Positions 8,962-17,576 of a stretch of 46,417 nt of DNA are shown here, piece after piece. The stretch comes from JAVKBW01 sp964352715 (GTDB lineage: Bacteria; Pseudomonadota; Alphaproteobacteria; UBA8366; Aestuariispiraceae): assembly GCA_964352715.1 (NCBI GenBank), contig CAYGSU010000028.1, forward strand, positions 1-46,417, written 5' to 3'. How positions within the stretch are numbered: position 1 is the first letter of the stretch; each line of letters opens with the position of its first letter. The position numbers were made by a program, and so were the translations under genes. The notes under the pieces are model-generated. The model was not told the origin of the DNA and searched no databases. It saw only the letters and a list, made by a program, of their open reading frames with translations.

Positions 8962-10246
8962 TTCCCCCGCAACAGAAACAGGCCATCCCTACTGGTGGAT
9001 GGAAGCCCCGCGCCCCAAAGCGGAACCCGCAACAGTGCCCGAACGGGTGGATGTGCTTGTCATCGGCTCCGGCTTTACCGGGGCTTCCGCCGCCCTGACC
9101 CTGGCGAAAGCAGGCCGAGACGTCGTCATTCTCGATAAAAGACGGGCCGGCGAAGGCGCAAGTTCACGCAACGGCGGGATATGCAGTGGCAACCTGAAAC
9201 CGTCTTTTGCAAAGCTGACAAAAAGATTCGGCCACGAACGGGCGTTGGCGATATTCCGCGAAGGTATCGAGGCCCGCAAATTTGTCGGCGAACGAATTCG
9301 CGATGAAGGCATCGACTGCGACTACAAGATGACCGGCCGGTTCACCGGTGTGACGCATCCGCGCCATCTGGAACGGATCAAGCGCGAGGTCGATCTGCTG
9401 AATCGGGAATTCAACATTTCGTCCTGGTTCGTCGAAAAGCAGGATGTTTCCGAGGAACTGGGGACCGAACTGTTTGTCGGCGGCTATGTGCGCGAAGATA
9501 TTGGCGGTCTGCACCCCGGCAAATACCAGCTTGGGCTGCTCGACGCCGCGATCAGGGCAGGCGCTGCTTTTCATGGTGGCGTAACAGTCGAGGGAATTGA
9601 ACGGGACGGCGCCGGCCATAGAATTCGCACCTCCGCAGGAATTATCATTGCCGACCATGTGATTGCCGCCACCAACGGCTATTCCGATTCCTATTTGCCG
9701 TGGTTGCAGCGGCGGGTTGTGCCGATCCCCAGTCAGATTGTCGCAACCGCGCCGATTTCGCCGAACCTGATGAAACAACTGATGCCGAAAGGCCGGATGT
9801 GTGGCACCACCGACCGGTTGTTTAACTATTATCGTCCATCGCCTGACGGAACGCGCATTCTGTTCGGCGGACGGGTTCATAACAATATTCAGGACCCGTT
9901 GAAGCGCGGCGCAGGATTGAGCGCCCGCATGGTCGAGATGTTTCCCGAACTCAGCGACACGCCGATCGAACGATCGTGGTTCGGCTATACAGGGTTCACG
10001 ATGGATTTCATGCCGAAGATCGGCGTCCATGACGGCATTCACTACGCCTGTGGCTACAATGGCTCCGGCGTTATCTGGGCCAGCTATTTCGGCCACAGAA
10101 TCGCGCAGCAGGTGATGGGCGATGCAGAAGGAAAGACAGCATTCGACGGTCTGCCGTTTCCGGCCATACCGTTTTTTTCCGGCAAGCCGTGGTTTCTCGG
10201 TGCAATGGTGACGTTGTATGGAATCGGCGATGCGATGGGTCGTTGA
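8948..10246 (+). CDS. FAD-dependent amine oxidoreductase of the DAO family (PuuB/OrdL-like)
   Basis: About 432 aa. The dinucleotide-binding motif VLVIGSGFTGASAALTLA and the ASSRNGG block mark a D-amino-acid-oxidase-family flavoenzyme, closest in style to gamma-glutamylputrescine or sarcosine-type oxidases. The C-terminal FAD block MPKIGVHDGIHYACGYNGSG is present. Starts are ambiguous: GTG 8948 gives a 14-nt overlap with the upstream exporter, whereas GTG 8909 gives 53 nt; the first ATG is 8999. It probably oxidises a secondary or tertiary amine. Because a Rieske-type reductase and a GFA protein follow, dimethylglycine, sarcosine or an N-methyl amino acid is a sensible inferred substrate, but PuuB-type polyamine chemistry is also possible. 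Confidence 0.85.
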   Translation: MQLDDSPATETGHPYWWMEAPRPKAEPATVPERVDVLVIGSGFTGASAALTLAKAGRDVVILDKRRAGEGASSRNGGICSGNLKPSFAKLTKRFGHERALAIFREGIEARKFVGERIRDEGIDCDYKMTGRFTGVTHPRHLERIKREVDLLNREFNISSWFVEKQDVSEELGTELFVGGYVREDIGGLHPGKYQLGLLDAAIRAGAAFHGGVTVEGIERDGAGHRIRTSAGIIIADHVIAATNGYSDSYLPWLQRRVVPIPSQIVATAPISPNLMKQLMPKGRMCGTTDRLFNYYRPSPDGTRILFGGRVHNNIQDPLKRGAGLSARMVEMFPELSDTPIERSWFGYTGFTMDFMPKIGVHDGIHYACGYNGSGVIWASYFGHRIAQQVMGDAEGKTAFDGLPFPAIPFFSGKPWFLGAMVTLYGIGDAMGR

Positions 10247-10351
10247 TCGTTGAAATCTGTCGAAAAACCGCGCGAAGCCGGTTGCTGCATGGGCGATGTT
10301 CCGTTAAGGGGACGGACTCGGTTCGAGGTGATTTGATAGCGGGAGTAGGCG

Positions 10352-11311
10352 ATGTCCTTCGAAACTCAAGACGTGGTGGTTCGTCGCGCGGCAACGGTTG
10401 CGGACAGGATCAAGGCGTTTGAACTTGTTCCGGCGGACGGATCGCCGATCCGGGCGTTCGAGCCGGGCGGCCATATCATCGTGCATCTGCCGAACGAGAT
10501 TTCGCGGCATTACTCGCTGACCAACGCTCCCGGCGAAACGGACGCATACCGTATCGCGGTTCTCGACGAACTGGACGGTCGCGGCGGCTCGGCCTTCATG
10601 TGCAACCAGTTACGCGAAGGCATGACGATCCCGGTTTCGGGACCGGAGAACAATTTTCCGCTGGAGGAAAATGCCGCCCGCCATCTGCTGATCGCCGGTG
10701 GTATCGGCGTCACGCCGGTGCTCGCGATGGCGAAATACCTGCACGGCAAGGGTGCCGATTTCGAGGTTCACTACTGCGCCAAATCGGCCGAACAGGCGGC
10801 CTATGTCGACTGGTTCAAATCCTGCGATTTCGCTGATCGTGTCAGCTTTCATTTCGACGGCGGCGACCCGTCCAAGGGGCTGGATATCCAGAGCCTTGTC
10901 GATGCGCAGGACGAGACAACGCACATTTATTTCTGCGGGCCCGGCGGGTTGATGGGGGCAATCGAAAACGCAGTCAGCGGCTGGGACAAGTCGCGAGTAC
11001 ATTCGGAAAGCTTCGTCGGCGTCGATGCAACCGGGGAGAACGCGACGTCGTTCGAGATCGAGATCGCCGGCGAGGACAAGGTTTTCACGGTGCCGGCCGA
11101 CAAGACGATCCTGCAGGTGCTGCGCGACAACGGCTACGAAATCGATTCTGTCTGCGAAGAAGGCATCTGCGGTTCGTGCATTGTCGATGTGGTTTCCGGT
11201 ATTCCCGAACATCGCGACGAATTCCTGACCGATGAAGAACGCGAGGAAAACACCATGCTCACCACCTGCTGCTCACGGTCGAAAAGCCCGCGCCTTGTGC
11301 TGGAACTTTAA
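10352..11311 (+). CDS. FMN/2Fe-2S oxidoreductase, reductase component for a Rieske oxygenase (VanB/GbcB/CntB-type)
   Basis: A 319-aa electron-transfer protein. Residues 1-100 form the flavin domain with RHYSLTN (52-58). Residues about 105-220 form the NAD(P)H domain with AGGIGVTPVLAM and FCGPGGLM. A C-terminal plant-type ferredoxin domain has cysteines C268, C273, C276 and C306. This order (flavin, nicotinamide, 2Fe-2S) is that of the phthalate-dioxygenase-reductase/VanB family, which supplies electrons to quaternary-amine Rieske oxygenases such as GbcA, CntA and Stc2. Two such oxygenases lie at 15653 and 32759, and this is the only reductase visible, so it may serve both. A GGGAGT site sits just upstream of the ATG. 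The GFA gene starts 5 nt after its stop. Confidence 0.93.
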   Translation: MSFETQDVVVRRAATVADRIKAFELVPADGSPIRAFEPGGHIIVHLPNEISRHYSLTNAPGETDAYRIAVLDELDGRGGSAFMCNQLREGMTIPVSGPENNFPLEENAARHLLIAGGIGVTPVLAMAKYLHGKGADFEVHYCAKSAEQAAYVDWFKSCDFADRVSFHFDGGDPSKGLDIQSLVDAQDETTHIYFCGPGGLMGAIENAVSGWDKSRVHSESFVGVDATGENATSFEIEIAGEDKVFTVPADKTILQVLRDNGYEIDSVCEEGICGSCIVDVVSGIPEHRDEFLTDEEREENTMLTTCCSRSKSPRLVLEL

Positions 11312-11316
11312 AGCTG

Positions 11317-11772
11317 ATGAGTGACACAACAGCCTCCTGCCGATGCGGCGCAGTTCAATGCAAGATAACCGGCGAACCGTATTCCATTGGCCACTGTCAC
11401 TGCGAATCCTGCCGGCGGAGCACCGGACAGGCTGCTGTCACGCTGCTTGCCTTCCGAAAAAGTCAGGTCGTGTTCGGCGACGATGCGGGAAAAATCCATG
11501 AATCCTCGCCGGGCGTCTACCGCCGGTTCTGCCCGAATTGCGGTACGCCGCTAACCTGGGAAGCAGACTGGGACGGGTACGACGACGTCATCGAAATCTA
11601 TATCGGCGCAATGGCCGAACCCGACCGCTATCCCGCCGTAAAGCATGTTTACTATGACGAGCGGGTTTCCTGGTTTGATATTGCAGACCATTTGCCGCGC
11701 TACATTTCGGGTAACCGAGAAACCCCCGTCTCGCGTGAGCCGGCTTTTCCGCCGGATTCGAAAGCGGATTAG
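11317..11772 (+). CDS. GFA-family (glutathione-dependent formaldehyde-activating-like) zinc protein (first copy)
   Basis: A 151-aa protein with the GFA/CENP-V fold. Cysteine sets CRCGAVQC, CHCESCRR and CPNCGTPL are the zinc-binding signature. The founding member (Gfa) was proposed to speed up condensation of formaldehyde with glutathione; many homologues have no proven activity. The gene starts 5 nt after the Rieske reductase. As Rieske N-demethylation releases formaldehyde, a formaldehyde-related role fits the operon, but this is inference. A second GFA-family gene lies at 36701-37102. Confidence 0.85.
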   Translation: MSDTTASCRCGAVQCKITGEPYSIGHCHCESCRRSTGQAAVTLLAFRKSQVVFGDDAGKIHESSPGVYRRFCPNCGTPLTWEADWDGYDDVIEIYIGAMAEPDRYPAVKHVYYDERVSWFDIADHLPRYISGNRETPVSREPAFPPDSKAD

Positions 11773-11777
11773 GTCTA

Positions 11778-12713
11778 TTGCTGGCGACTTATATCCGGTC
11801 GCTGCGTGGCAATGAAGCCTCGCTCGCGACGCTGGCGATTTTAGGCAGCACGTTTCTGTGGGGCACGATGTGGATCCCGCTGCGCTATCTGGAATCGTCG
11901 GCCGGGCTTGAGGGCATCTGGCCGACCGTTCTGCTGAACGTGACCGGCGGTCTTGTGTTTCTGGTACCGATGCTGATCCGGCATCGCCCGGTGCCCGAAC
12001 CGGGACGGCTGATTTTGATTGGTATCCTGTTCGGGGTCGGCTTGTTCGGTTATGGCGGCGCGCTGGTGTTGACCAGCGTGATCAAGGCGACATTGCTGTT
12101 CTATCTCACGCCGGTCTGGGGCACGGTGATCGGCTGTGTTTTCCTGAATGAAAAACTCACAATCCGGCGGTTGCTGGCCGTCGCGGGTGGTCTCGCAGGG
12201 CTTTTCATCATTCTGGGCGGCGATGCGGATACGTTGCCTTTGCCGTCCAATGCCGGTGACTGGCTGGCACTGGCGTCCGGCATCTGCTGGTCGGTCGGTT
12301 GCTTTTATGCGTTCACCTCGTCGATCCGGCGGGGCACGGTTGAACTGGCGGTGTCGATGTGCGGCGGCAGTATCGTGGTGGCGGCCGCCTTTGTGCTGGC
12401 CTTCGGTGCCGGCGTTGCCGGCACCCCGCCAACCGCCGGTGACATCGCAACTGTTCTGCCGGTTGCCGCCGCCATTGTGGCGGTGCACTTCATTCCGCTG
12501 ACGGTGCTGACCATGTGGGGCACACCGCGTCTGCCGCCGGCGCGCGTCGGTATTCTCTTAATGCTGGAAGTCGTGATCGCGGTAAGCCTGGCAGCGCTGC
12601 TTACAGACGATCCGTTTGGCCTGCGCGAGATTCTCGGCGCAGCCCTGGTACTGTCAGCCGGCGTGGTGGAAGTGTCCGGCGGCTCACCTGCCGCAGACGA
12701 TACCGTTATCTGA
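11778..12713 (+). CDS. EamA/DMT-family inner-membrane exporter (second copy)
   Basis: About 311 aa with ten predicted hydrophobic helices in two EamA repeats (LGSTFLWGTMWIPLRYLE opening; SVIKATLLFYLTPVWGTVIG and ALASGICWSVGCFYAF later). The start TTG 11778 is 5 nt after the GFA stop; the next in-frame ATG (11868) would delete the first helix. The substrate is unknown. It ends the plus-strand operon that began at 8053, so the operon is bracketed by two exporters of the same superfamily. It converges with the cold-shock gene, 8 nt apart. Confidence 0.8.
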   Translation: MLATYIRSLRGNEASLATLAILGSTFLWGTMWIPLRYLESSAGLEGIWPTVLLNVTGGLVFLVPMLIRHRPVPEPGRLILIGILFGVGLFGYGGALVLTSVIKATLLFYLTPVWGTVIGCVFLNEKLTIRRLLAVAGGLAGLFIILGGDADTLPLPSNAGDWLALASGICWSVGCFYAFTSSIRRGTVELAVSMCGGSIVVAAAFVLAFGAGVAGTPPTAGDIATVLPVAAAIVAVHFIPLTVLTMWGTPRLPPARVGILLMLEVVIAVSLAALLTDDPFGLREILGAALVLSAGVVEVSGGSPAADDTVI

Positions 12714-12721
12714 CCCCCCGA

Positions 12722-12925
12722 TCAGACGCCCGTAATGTTTACGGCCTTGTTCCCCTTGCGATCCGGTTCGACATCAAAACTCACCTTCTGTCCCGGTTCC
12801 AGCGTCTCCAGGCCGGAATCCTTGACTGATGTGATATGAACAAAAACGTCCTTGTCGCCATCGTCTCGCGTAATAAAGCCAAAGCCTCTCGTCGTATTGA
12901 AAAATTTGACGATCCCCGTCGTCAT
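12722..12925 (-). CDS. Cold-shock-domain protein (CspA family)
   Basis: A 67-aa protein made of a single cold-shock domain that binds single-stranded nucleic acid. The RNP motifs are intact: GIVKFFNTTRGFGFITRDDG (RNP1-like) and DVFVHITSV (RNP2-like), and the protein ends GNKAVNITGV. The ATG at 12925-12923 has a good GAGGAAG site upstream; a longer upstream frame has no family support. About 150 bp separate it from the regulator gene upstream, enough for the long 5' leader usual in csp genes. Confidence 0.93.
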   Translation of the reverse strand: MTTGIVKFFNTTRGFGFITRDDGDKDVFVHITSVKDSGLETLEPGQKVSFDVEPDRKGNKAVNITGV

Positions 12926-13078
12926 ATCTGCTTCCTCGCTCCCTTTTACCCGGCAAGCCCCATGCAGACCGGGGCGACATTTGCGGCCTGTTTTTGAAGA
13001 TTTCGACCAGTCAACTGTCACATAACCGAAACAATAATAGGGTTGTTTTAAGGCGCAACAGGTTTTTTGCAGCCGTTA

Positions 13079-14006
13079 TCAGGCGGTTTTCGGTTTCCGG
13101 TTGACTGATGGCGGGCGGCTTGGGCTTGGAAAACTGCGGAACTGGAACGGCACCCGGCCTTCCTGACGATCTTCGCTAGGGGTCAGGCTGAAGCGTTCCT
13201 TGTATACCCGGGCGAAGTATTCCTGCGAGGTGAACCCGCAGGCAACGGCGATCTCCATGATCGACATTTCCGTCTGCGTTACCATCGACCGGGCGCGGTC
13301 GAGCCGGATTTCGAGATAGTAGCGAACCGGGGTGACGCCGGTATGCGAGCCGAACAGCCGCTGCAACTGACGGTTCGACAGTCCGGTTATGGTTGAAATC
13401 TCGGATAACGGGATCGGGTTTTCCAGGTTGCGCTCCATCAGCACGATGGCTTCCCGCAGTTTGGAGGGGGCGGCGTAGCCGACCGGTTCACGGTGCGCCG
13501 GTGACTGGCCTTCCGCACCCGGNNNNNNNNNNNNNNNNNNNNNNNNNNNNNNNNNNNNNNNNNNNNNNNNNNNNNNNNNNNNNNNNNNNNNNNNNNNNNN
13601 NNNNNNNNNNNNNNNNNNNNNNCCCGGCAAATGCCAGAAGAAACGCACCAGTATCAAGACCGCCCAGGGCTGCGCCATTTCCGGCGCAGCGGCGGATCCA
13701 GTCGAACAGGCGCGAGGCGCGGTAGGCTTCCGGGTTCCAGCTTGCGCTGACGAAGACAAAGTCGTAGCGGTCGCCGGCCTCTAAAATGCTTACCGTATCG
13801 GTAAGCTGCATGCCATTGCTTGCCTCGACCGGTCCACCGTCGCGGGTGACCAATTGCCATGAATAGCGCGGTTCGCCGGCAAGGTAGTTGGACGCGCGAA
13901 ATGGATCGAGCAGGGCGGTGGTTGCCATGGCGTTGAACGACGGCAACAGCAGGACGGCGAGACGGGTCTGGGTCGCGGATGCGGCTTTGACGGCAGGGTC
14001 GAACAC
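13079..14006 (-). CDS. GATase-like/AraC-type transcriptional regulator (GlxA/GbdR/CdhR family), interrupted by an assembly gap
   Basis: The minus strand encodes an N-terminal DJ-1/PfpI-like domain from GTG 14006 (RLAVLLLPSFNAMATTALLDPFR, FVFVSASWNPEAY, LGGLDTGAFLLAFAG). After the N run, a different reading frame encodes a C-terminal AraC domain with two helix-turn-helices (PLSEISTITGLSNRQLQRLFGSH and MSIMEIAVACGFTSQEYFARVYK in part). The frame change is an artefact of 100 placeholder Ns, not evidence of a pseudogene. Regulators of this architecture (GbdR, CdhR) activate glycine betaine and carnitine catabolism in Pseudomonas. Divergence from choline sulfatase fits the same job here. The missing middle would hold the end of the GATase-like domain (the region that usually follows DTGAFLLA). 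Confidence 0.85.
13523..13622. other. Assembly gap of exactly 100 N
   Basis: One hundred Ns, the conventional placeholder for a gap of unknown length, break the GATase-AraC regulator. The true length is unknown. Linkage between the parts of the window on either side rests on scaffolding, supported by the two halves of one recognisable gene meeting here in the right order and strand. Confidence 0.99.
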
Positions 14007-14116
14007 GGATTTTCTTATTTTCTCATCGTTGTGCGGCGTAAAAGTTAAGAGTATTGTCGTATAATTCTAGAAGCTTTGGCTGATAGTACGCACAAATAAC
14101 ACGCTAGGAGGCTGAA

Positions 14117-15637
14117 ATGACAGCATCATCGTCACGTCCGAATATCCTTATGATCATGGCCGACCAGTTGGCGCCGCAGTTTCTTCCCTGCTACGGCCAT
14201 CCGGTGGTGAAAGCGCCGACCATCGACCGCCTTGCGGCGGAAGGCGTTGTGTTCGATGCAGCCTATACCAATGCCCCTTTATGCGCGCCGTCTCGCTTCG
14301 TCATGATGAGCGGACGTCAGCCGTCGAAAATCGCGGCCTGGGACAATGCGGTGGAATTTTCCGCCGAAATACCGACCTTCGCGCATTATCTGGCGGCGGA
14401 AGGATATCAGAGTGTTCTCAGCGGCAAGATGCACTTCGTCGGCCCAGATCAGCTTCACGGCTATGATGAACGGCTGACGACGGATGTCTATCCGGCGGAC
14501 TTCACCTGGCACCCGGAATGGGAACGGCCGGGTGAAAAGCTGGACTGGTTCCACAACATGGAGGTGGTGACCAAGGCCGGGGTCTGCACCCGTTCGATGT
14601 ATCTCGACTATGACGATGAGGCGGTGTTCGAGGCAAAGCGGTTCCTGTTCGACCAGGCGCGCGACGGCAACGAAACGCCGTTCATGCTGACAGTTTCGAT
14701 GATCCAGCCGCATGACCCGTATCTCTGCCGGCAGGACAAGTGGGACCAGTACCGCGATGACGACATCGACCTGCCAAAAGTGCCGTATGGGTCGGTGACC
14801 AAGGATCCGCACGGCGAACGCCTGCGCCACGGCTATGGCGCCAGCGATATCGAACTGGACGACAACACGATCCGCGATGCGCGGCACGCCTATTACGGCT
14901 CCATCGGCGATATCGACGACAAGATCGCCACATTGATGCAGACGCTGAAGGAAGCCGGACTGGCCGACAATACGATCATTATCCTGACAGCGGATCACGG
15001 CGACATGCTGGGCGAACGCGGCATGTGGTTCAAGATGAGCTATTTCGAGAACTCGGCACGTGTGCCGCTGATCGTGCATGCGCCGAAAATGTTTTCGCCG
15101 CGCCGGGTGAAGGAGGCGGTTTCGCTGGTCGATCTGCTGCCGACATTTGTCGAGCTCGCCCGCGACGGCAAACAGGGTGACTACGCAACGCCGATTGAAG
15201 GACGGTCTTTGCTGCCGCATCTGGGCGGCACGGGCGGCCATGACGAAGTGATCGGCGAATATTTCGCGGAAGGGCTGGACACACCGATGTTCATGATCCG
15301 CCGGGGGGCGAAGAAGCTGATCCACGCCGCCGGCGACCCGGTGCAGTACTACGATGTAGAAGCCGATCCGACAGAAGTGACCAATCTGGCAGATGACCCG
15401 GCCCATAGTCCGGCAGTGAAAAAGCTGCTGGCCGAACTCGACGCCGGCTACGACGTGCCGGCCCTGACAGGCCGTATTCTGGAAAGTCAGAAGCGGCGGC
15501 GGTTCCTGAAAAAGGTGATGCTCGACCGGGGGCAGGGCTGGGATTACCAGCCGGTCAAGGATGCGGCTGCATCCTATATCAGGAACACGATGCCGATTTA
15601 CCAACTTGAAAAGAAGGCACGCTTTCCCAGCGTGTAA
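14117..15637 (+). CDS. betC: Choline-sulfatase
   Basis: A 506-aa type I sulfatase that hydrolyses choline-O-sulfate to choline and sulfate in the cytoplasm. The formylglycine motif is CAPSR, with C56 the residue to be converted. The metal-binding DQ (16-17), ILTADHGDMLGERGMWFK, and the BetC-specific C-terminal tail (SQKRRRF, WDYQP, YIRN, LEKKARFP) separate it from general arylsulfatases. There is no signal peptide, as expected for BetC. An AGGAGG site lies 5 nt upstream of the ATG. It is divergent from the GATase-AraC regulator and is followed 15 nt later by a Rieske oxygenase, so sulfate-ester cleavage heads a betaine-catabolic operon. Confidence 0.93.
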   Translation: MTASSSRPNILMIMADQLAPQFLPCYGHPVVKAPTIDRLAAEGVVFDAAYTNAPLCAPSRFVMMSGRQPSKIAAWDNAVEFSAEIPTFAHYLAAEGYQSVLSGKMHFVGPDQLHGYDERLTTDVYPADFTWHPEWERPGEKLDWFHNMEVVTKAGVCTRSMYLDYDDEAVFEAKRFLFDQARDGNETPFMLTVSMIQPHDPYLCRQDKWDQYRDDDIDLPKVPYGSVTKDPHGERLRHGYGASDIELDDNTIRDARHAYYGSIGDIDDKIATLMQTLKEAGLADNTIIILTADHGDMLGERGMWFKMSYFENSARVPLIVHAPKMFSPRRVKEAVSLVDLLPTFVELARDGKQGDYATPIEGRSLLPHLGGTGGHDEVIGEYFAEGLDTPMFMIRRGAKKLIHAAGDPVQYYDVEADPTEVTNLADDPAHSPAVKKLLAELDAGYDVPALTGRILESQKRRRFLKKVMLDRGQGWDYQPVKDAAASYIRNTMPIYQLEKKARFPSV

Positions 15638-15652
15638 CCATGGAGGATCACG

Positions 15653-16795
15653 ATGACGGAACGGTTGAGCAGAGATGAAATGCAACGCATCGGCAAAGGG
15701 TACGACCCGGTCGCCGCGCGGTCGTTTTCCATTAACACCGATTGTTATCGTGATCCGAAATTCCTGAAGGTCGAGCAGGAACAGATTTTCCACAAGACAT
15801 GGCAGTTCCTTTGCCACGAGGAGAAACTGCGCAGCCCTGGCAACTACGTGGCGATGGATGTTCAGGGGCAGAGCATCGTCGCGATGCGCGGCTCGGACGG
15901 CGAATTGCGGGCCTTTTACAATGTCTGCAAGCACCGGGGTCATGAATTGCTGAAGGGCGAGGGCAAGACACGCTTCGTGACCTGCCCCTACCATGCATGG
16001 ACATACAACCTGGACGGCACATTGCGTGAGGCGCGCCGGTCAGAGTTGATCGAGAATTTTGACAGCGCCGATTTCTGTCTCAGCGGCGTGCAGGTCGAAA
16101 CGTTCTGCCATCTGGTTTTCGTCAATCTCGATCCCGAAGCAACACCCTTGGCCGAACAGTCAGGCGATCTGGCGACGGAAGTCATGTCCTACGCGCCGGA
16201 TCTTGCGAACCTGACCTTCGGGCATCGGCTGACCTACCGGATCAAGGCGAACTGGAAATCGGTCGTCGATAATTTTCTGGAATGTTACCACTGCCCGGTC
16301 GCACACAAGGATTTCGTGTCGCTGGTCGAAATGGATACATACAAGGTGAAGACGCACGGCATCTATTCCAGCCACATGGCGAAGGCGGGCAGGGGACAGA
16401 ACACCGCCTACGGCACCGATGCGGCGACGGTGACGGATCATGCGGTCTGGTTCCTGTGGCCGAACATGACGCTGATGCGGTATCCGGGGCGCGGCAATTT
16501 CATGGTCTGGCGTTTCATCCCGACCGGGCCGGAGGAAACCTACGAAGAGTTTGATTTCTTCTTTGAAACCGCCCCGCCGACGGAAGGCGAAATGGATGCG
16601 ATCACCTACATCGATTCCGTGTTGCAGCCAGAGGATATCGGGCTGGTGGAAAGCGTCCAGCGGGGCATGCGCACGCCGGCCTTCAATCAGGGCCGGTATC
16701 TCGTCGATCCGGAAGGATCCGGCCTTAGCGAGCATGGTGTGCACCACTTTCACGGTCTGATTCTGGAAGCCTACGGCAAGGCCTGTGCATCATGA
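15653..16795 (+). CDS. Rieske oxygenase 1, quaternary-amine (GbcA/CntA/Stc2-type) alpha subunit
   Basis: A 380-aa oxygenase. The Rieske cluster ligands are C92-x-H94 and C111-x-x-H114 (CKHRGH, CPYHAW). The catalytic-iron segment is NFLECYHCPVAH with H213 and H218, and a probable carboxylate ligand D328 in QPEDIG. The bridging position is Glu (E210) rather than the Asp of classical ring-hydroxylating dioxygenases. To my knowledge this Glu is characteristic of carnitine, glycine betaine and stachydrine oxygenases. The reaction is probably O2-dependent oxidation of a trimethylammonium compound, glycine betaine or carnitine being candidates. The gene overlaps the SDR gene by 4 nt (ATGA), so the two are translationally coupled. 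Electrons may come from the reductase at 10352. Confidence 0.9.
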   Translation: MTERLSRDEMQRIGKGYDPVAARSFSINTDCYRDPKFLKVEQEQIFHKTWQFLCHEEKLRSPGNYVAMDVQGQSIVAMRGSDGELRAFYNVCKHRGHELLKGEGKTRFVTCPYHAWTYNLDGTLREARRSELIENFDSADFCLSGVQVETFCHLVFVNLDPEATPLAEQSGDLATEVMSYAPDLANLTFGHRLTYRIKANWKSVVDNFLECYHCPVAHKDFVSLVEMDTYKVKTHGIYSSHMAKAGRGQNTAYGTDAATVTDHAVWFLWPNMTLMRYPGRGNFMVWRFIPTGPEETYEEFDFFFETAPPTEGEMDAITYIDSVLQPEDIGLVESVQRGMRTPAFNQGRYLVDPEGSGLSEHGVHHFHGLILEAYGKACAS

Positions 16796-17565
16796 GTGCG
16801 GTTCGGGAAGACTATCTGAAAGGCCGTGTCGCGGTCGTCACCGGCGGTACGGGCGGCATTGGCCGGGCGATCTGCATGCGGATGGCGAATGAAGGCGCGC
16901 ATGTCTATGCCGCCGACATCGCCGAACCGAAAGAACCGCTGCCGGCGGGCGTTGTCTTCATTGCCCATGATGTGACCAGTGAAGACAGTGCGAAGGCCGT
17001 GATGAACCGTGTTGGCAGCGATCACGGCAAGCTGGATATTCTCGTCAACGCCGCCGGGATCGAAATCGAACACACAATCGAGGAGACCTCGCTGGAAGAC
17101 TGGAACCGCATCTTCGCGATCAACGTCACCGGCACTTTCCTGACATCGAAACACGCCCTGCCGCTGATGCGGAAAGCGGAGGCCGGGTCGATCATCAATT
17201 TCGGCTCCTATGACGGGTTCATTGCCGATCCCGGTCTCGCCGCCTATTGCGCAACCAAAGGCGCGGTACACGCTCTGACCAAGGCAATGGCCTGCGATTA
17301 CGGACCGGAAAACATCCGCGTTAACGCAATCTGCCCCGGCTATGTCGACACGCCGATGCTGCAAAGCTTTTTTCAGGGGGCAGGCGATATCGAAAGCCTG
17401 AAGGACGAAGTGCGGCGGGTGCATCCACTGCGCACCTTCGGCACGCCGGACGACATGGCCAATCTTGTGAACTGGCTCGCGGGTGACGAAGCACGCTATG
17501 CTTCCGGTCAGTTATGGGTGCTGGATGGCGGCTTGTCCGCGCAGGTCCAGCAAATGCGTTTATAG
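16792..17565 (+). CDS. Short-chain dehydrogenase/reductase 1
   Basis: A 257-aa classical SDR. The cofactor motif is TGGTGGIG (after VAVV), followed by NAAG, and the catalytic Ser (NFGSYDG), Tyr and Lys (AAYCATK). The acidic AADIAEP at the end of the second strand favours NAD(H). The start overlaps the Rieske stop by 4 nt. The tight coupling suggests that it oxidises or reduces the product or precursor of the oxygenase, but 3-hydroxybutyrate dehydrogenase-like activity on the acetoacetate released by BKACE is an alternative. The substrate cannot be assigned from sequence. Confidence 0.88.
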   Translation: MSAVREDYLKGRVAVVTGGTGGIGRAICMRMANEGAHVYAADIAEPKEPLPAGVVFIAHDVTSEDSAKAVMNRVGSDHGKLDILVNAAGIEIEHTIEETSLEDWNRIFAINVTGTFLTSKHALPLMRKAEAGSIINFGSYDGFIADPGLAAYCATKGAVHALTKAMACDYGPENIRVNAICPGYVDTPMLQSFFQGAGDIESLKDEVRRVHPLRTFGTPDDMANLVNWLAGDEARYASGQLWVLDGGLSAQVQQMRL

Positions 17566-17576
17566 GAGGCATATAA

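Noticed and set aside
13079..14006. Apparent frameshifted or split AraC regulator
   Set aside because: The frame change falls within 100 placeholder Ns whose true length is unknown, so there is no evidence for a pseudogene.
14279..15994. 571-codon minus-strand open frame opposite choline sulfatase
   Set aside because: Antisense of betC and the start of Rieske oxygenase 1; low-complexity His/Arg/Asp-rich translation typical of shadow frames.
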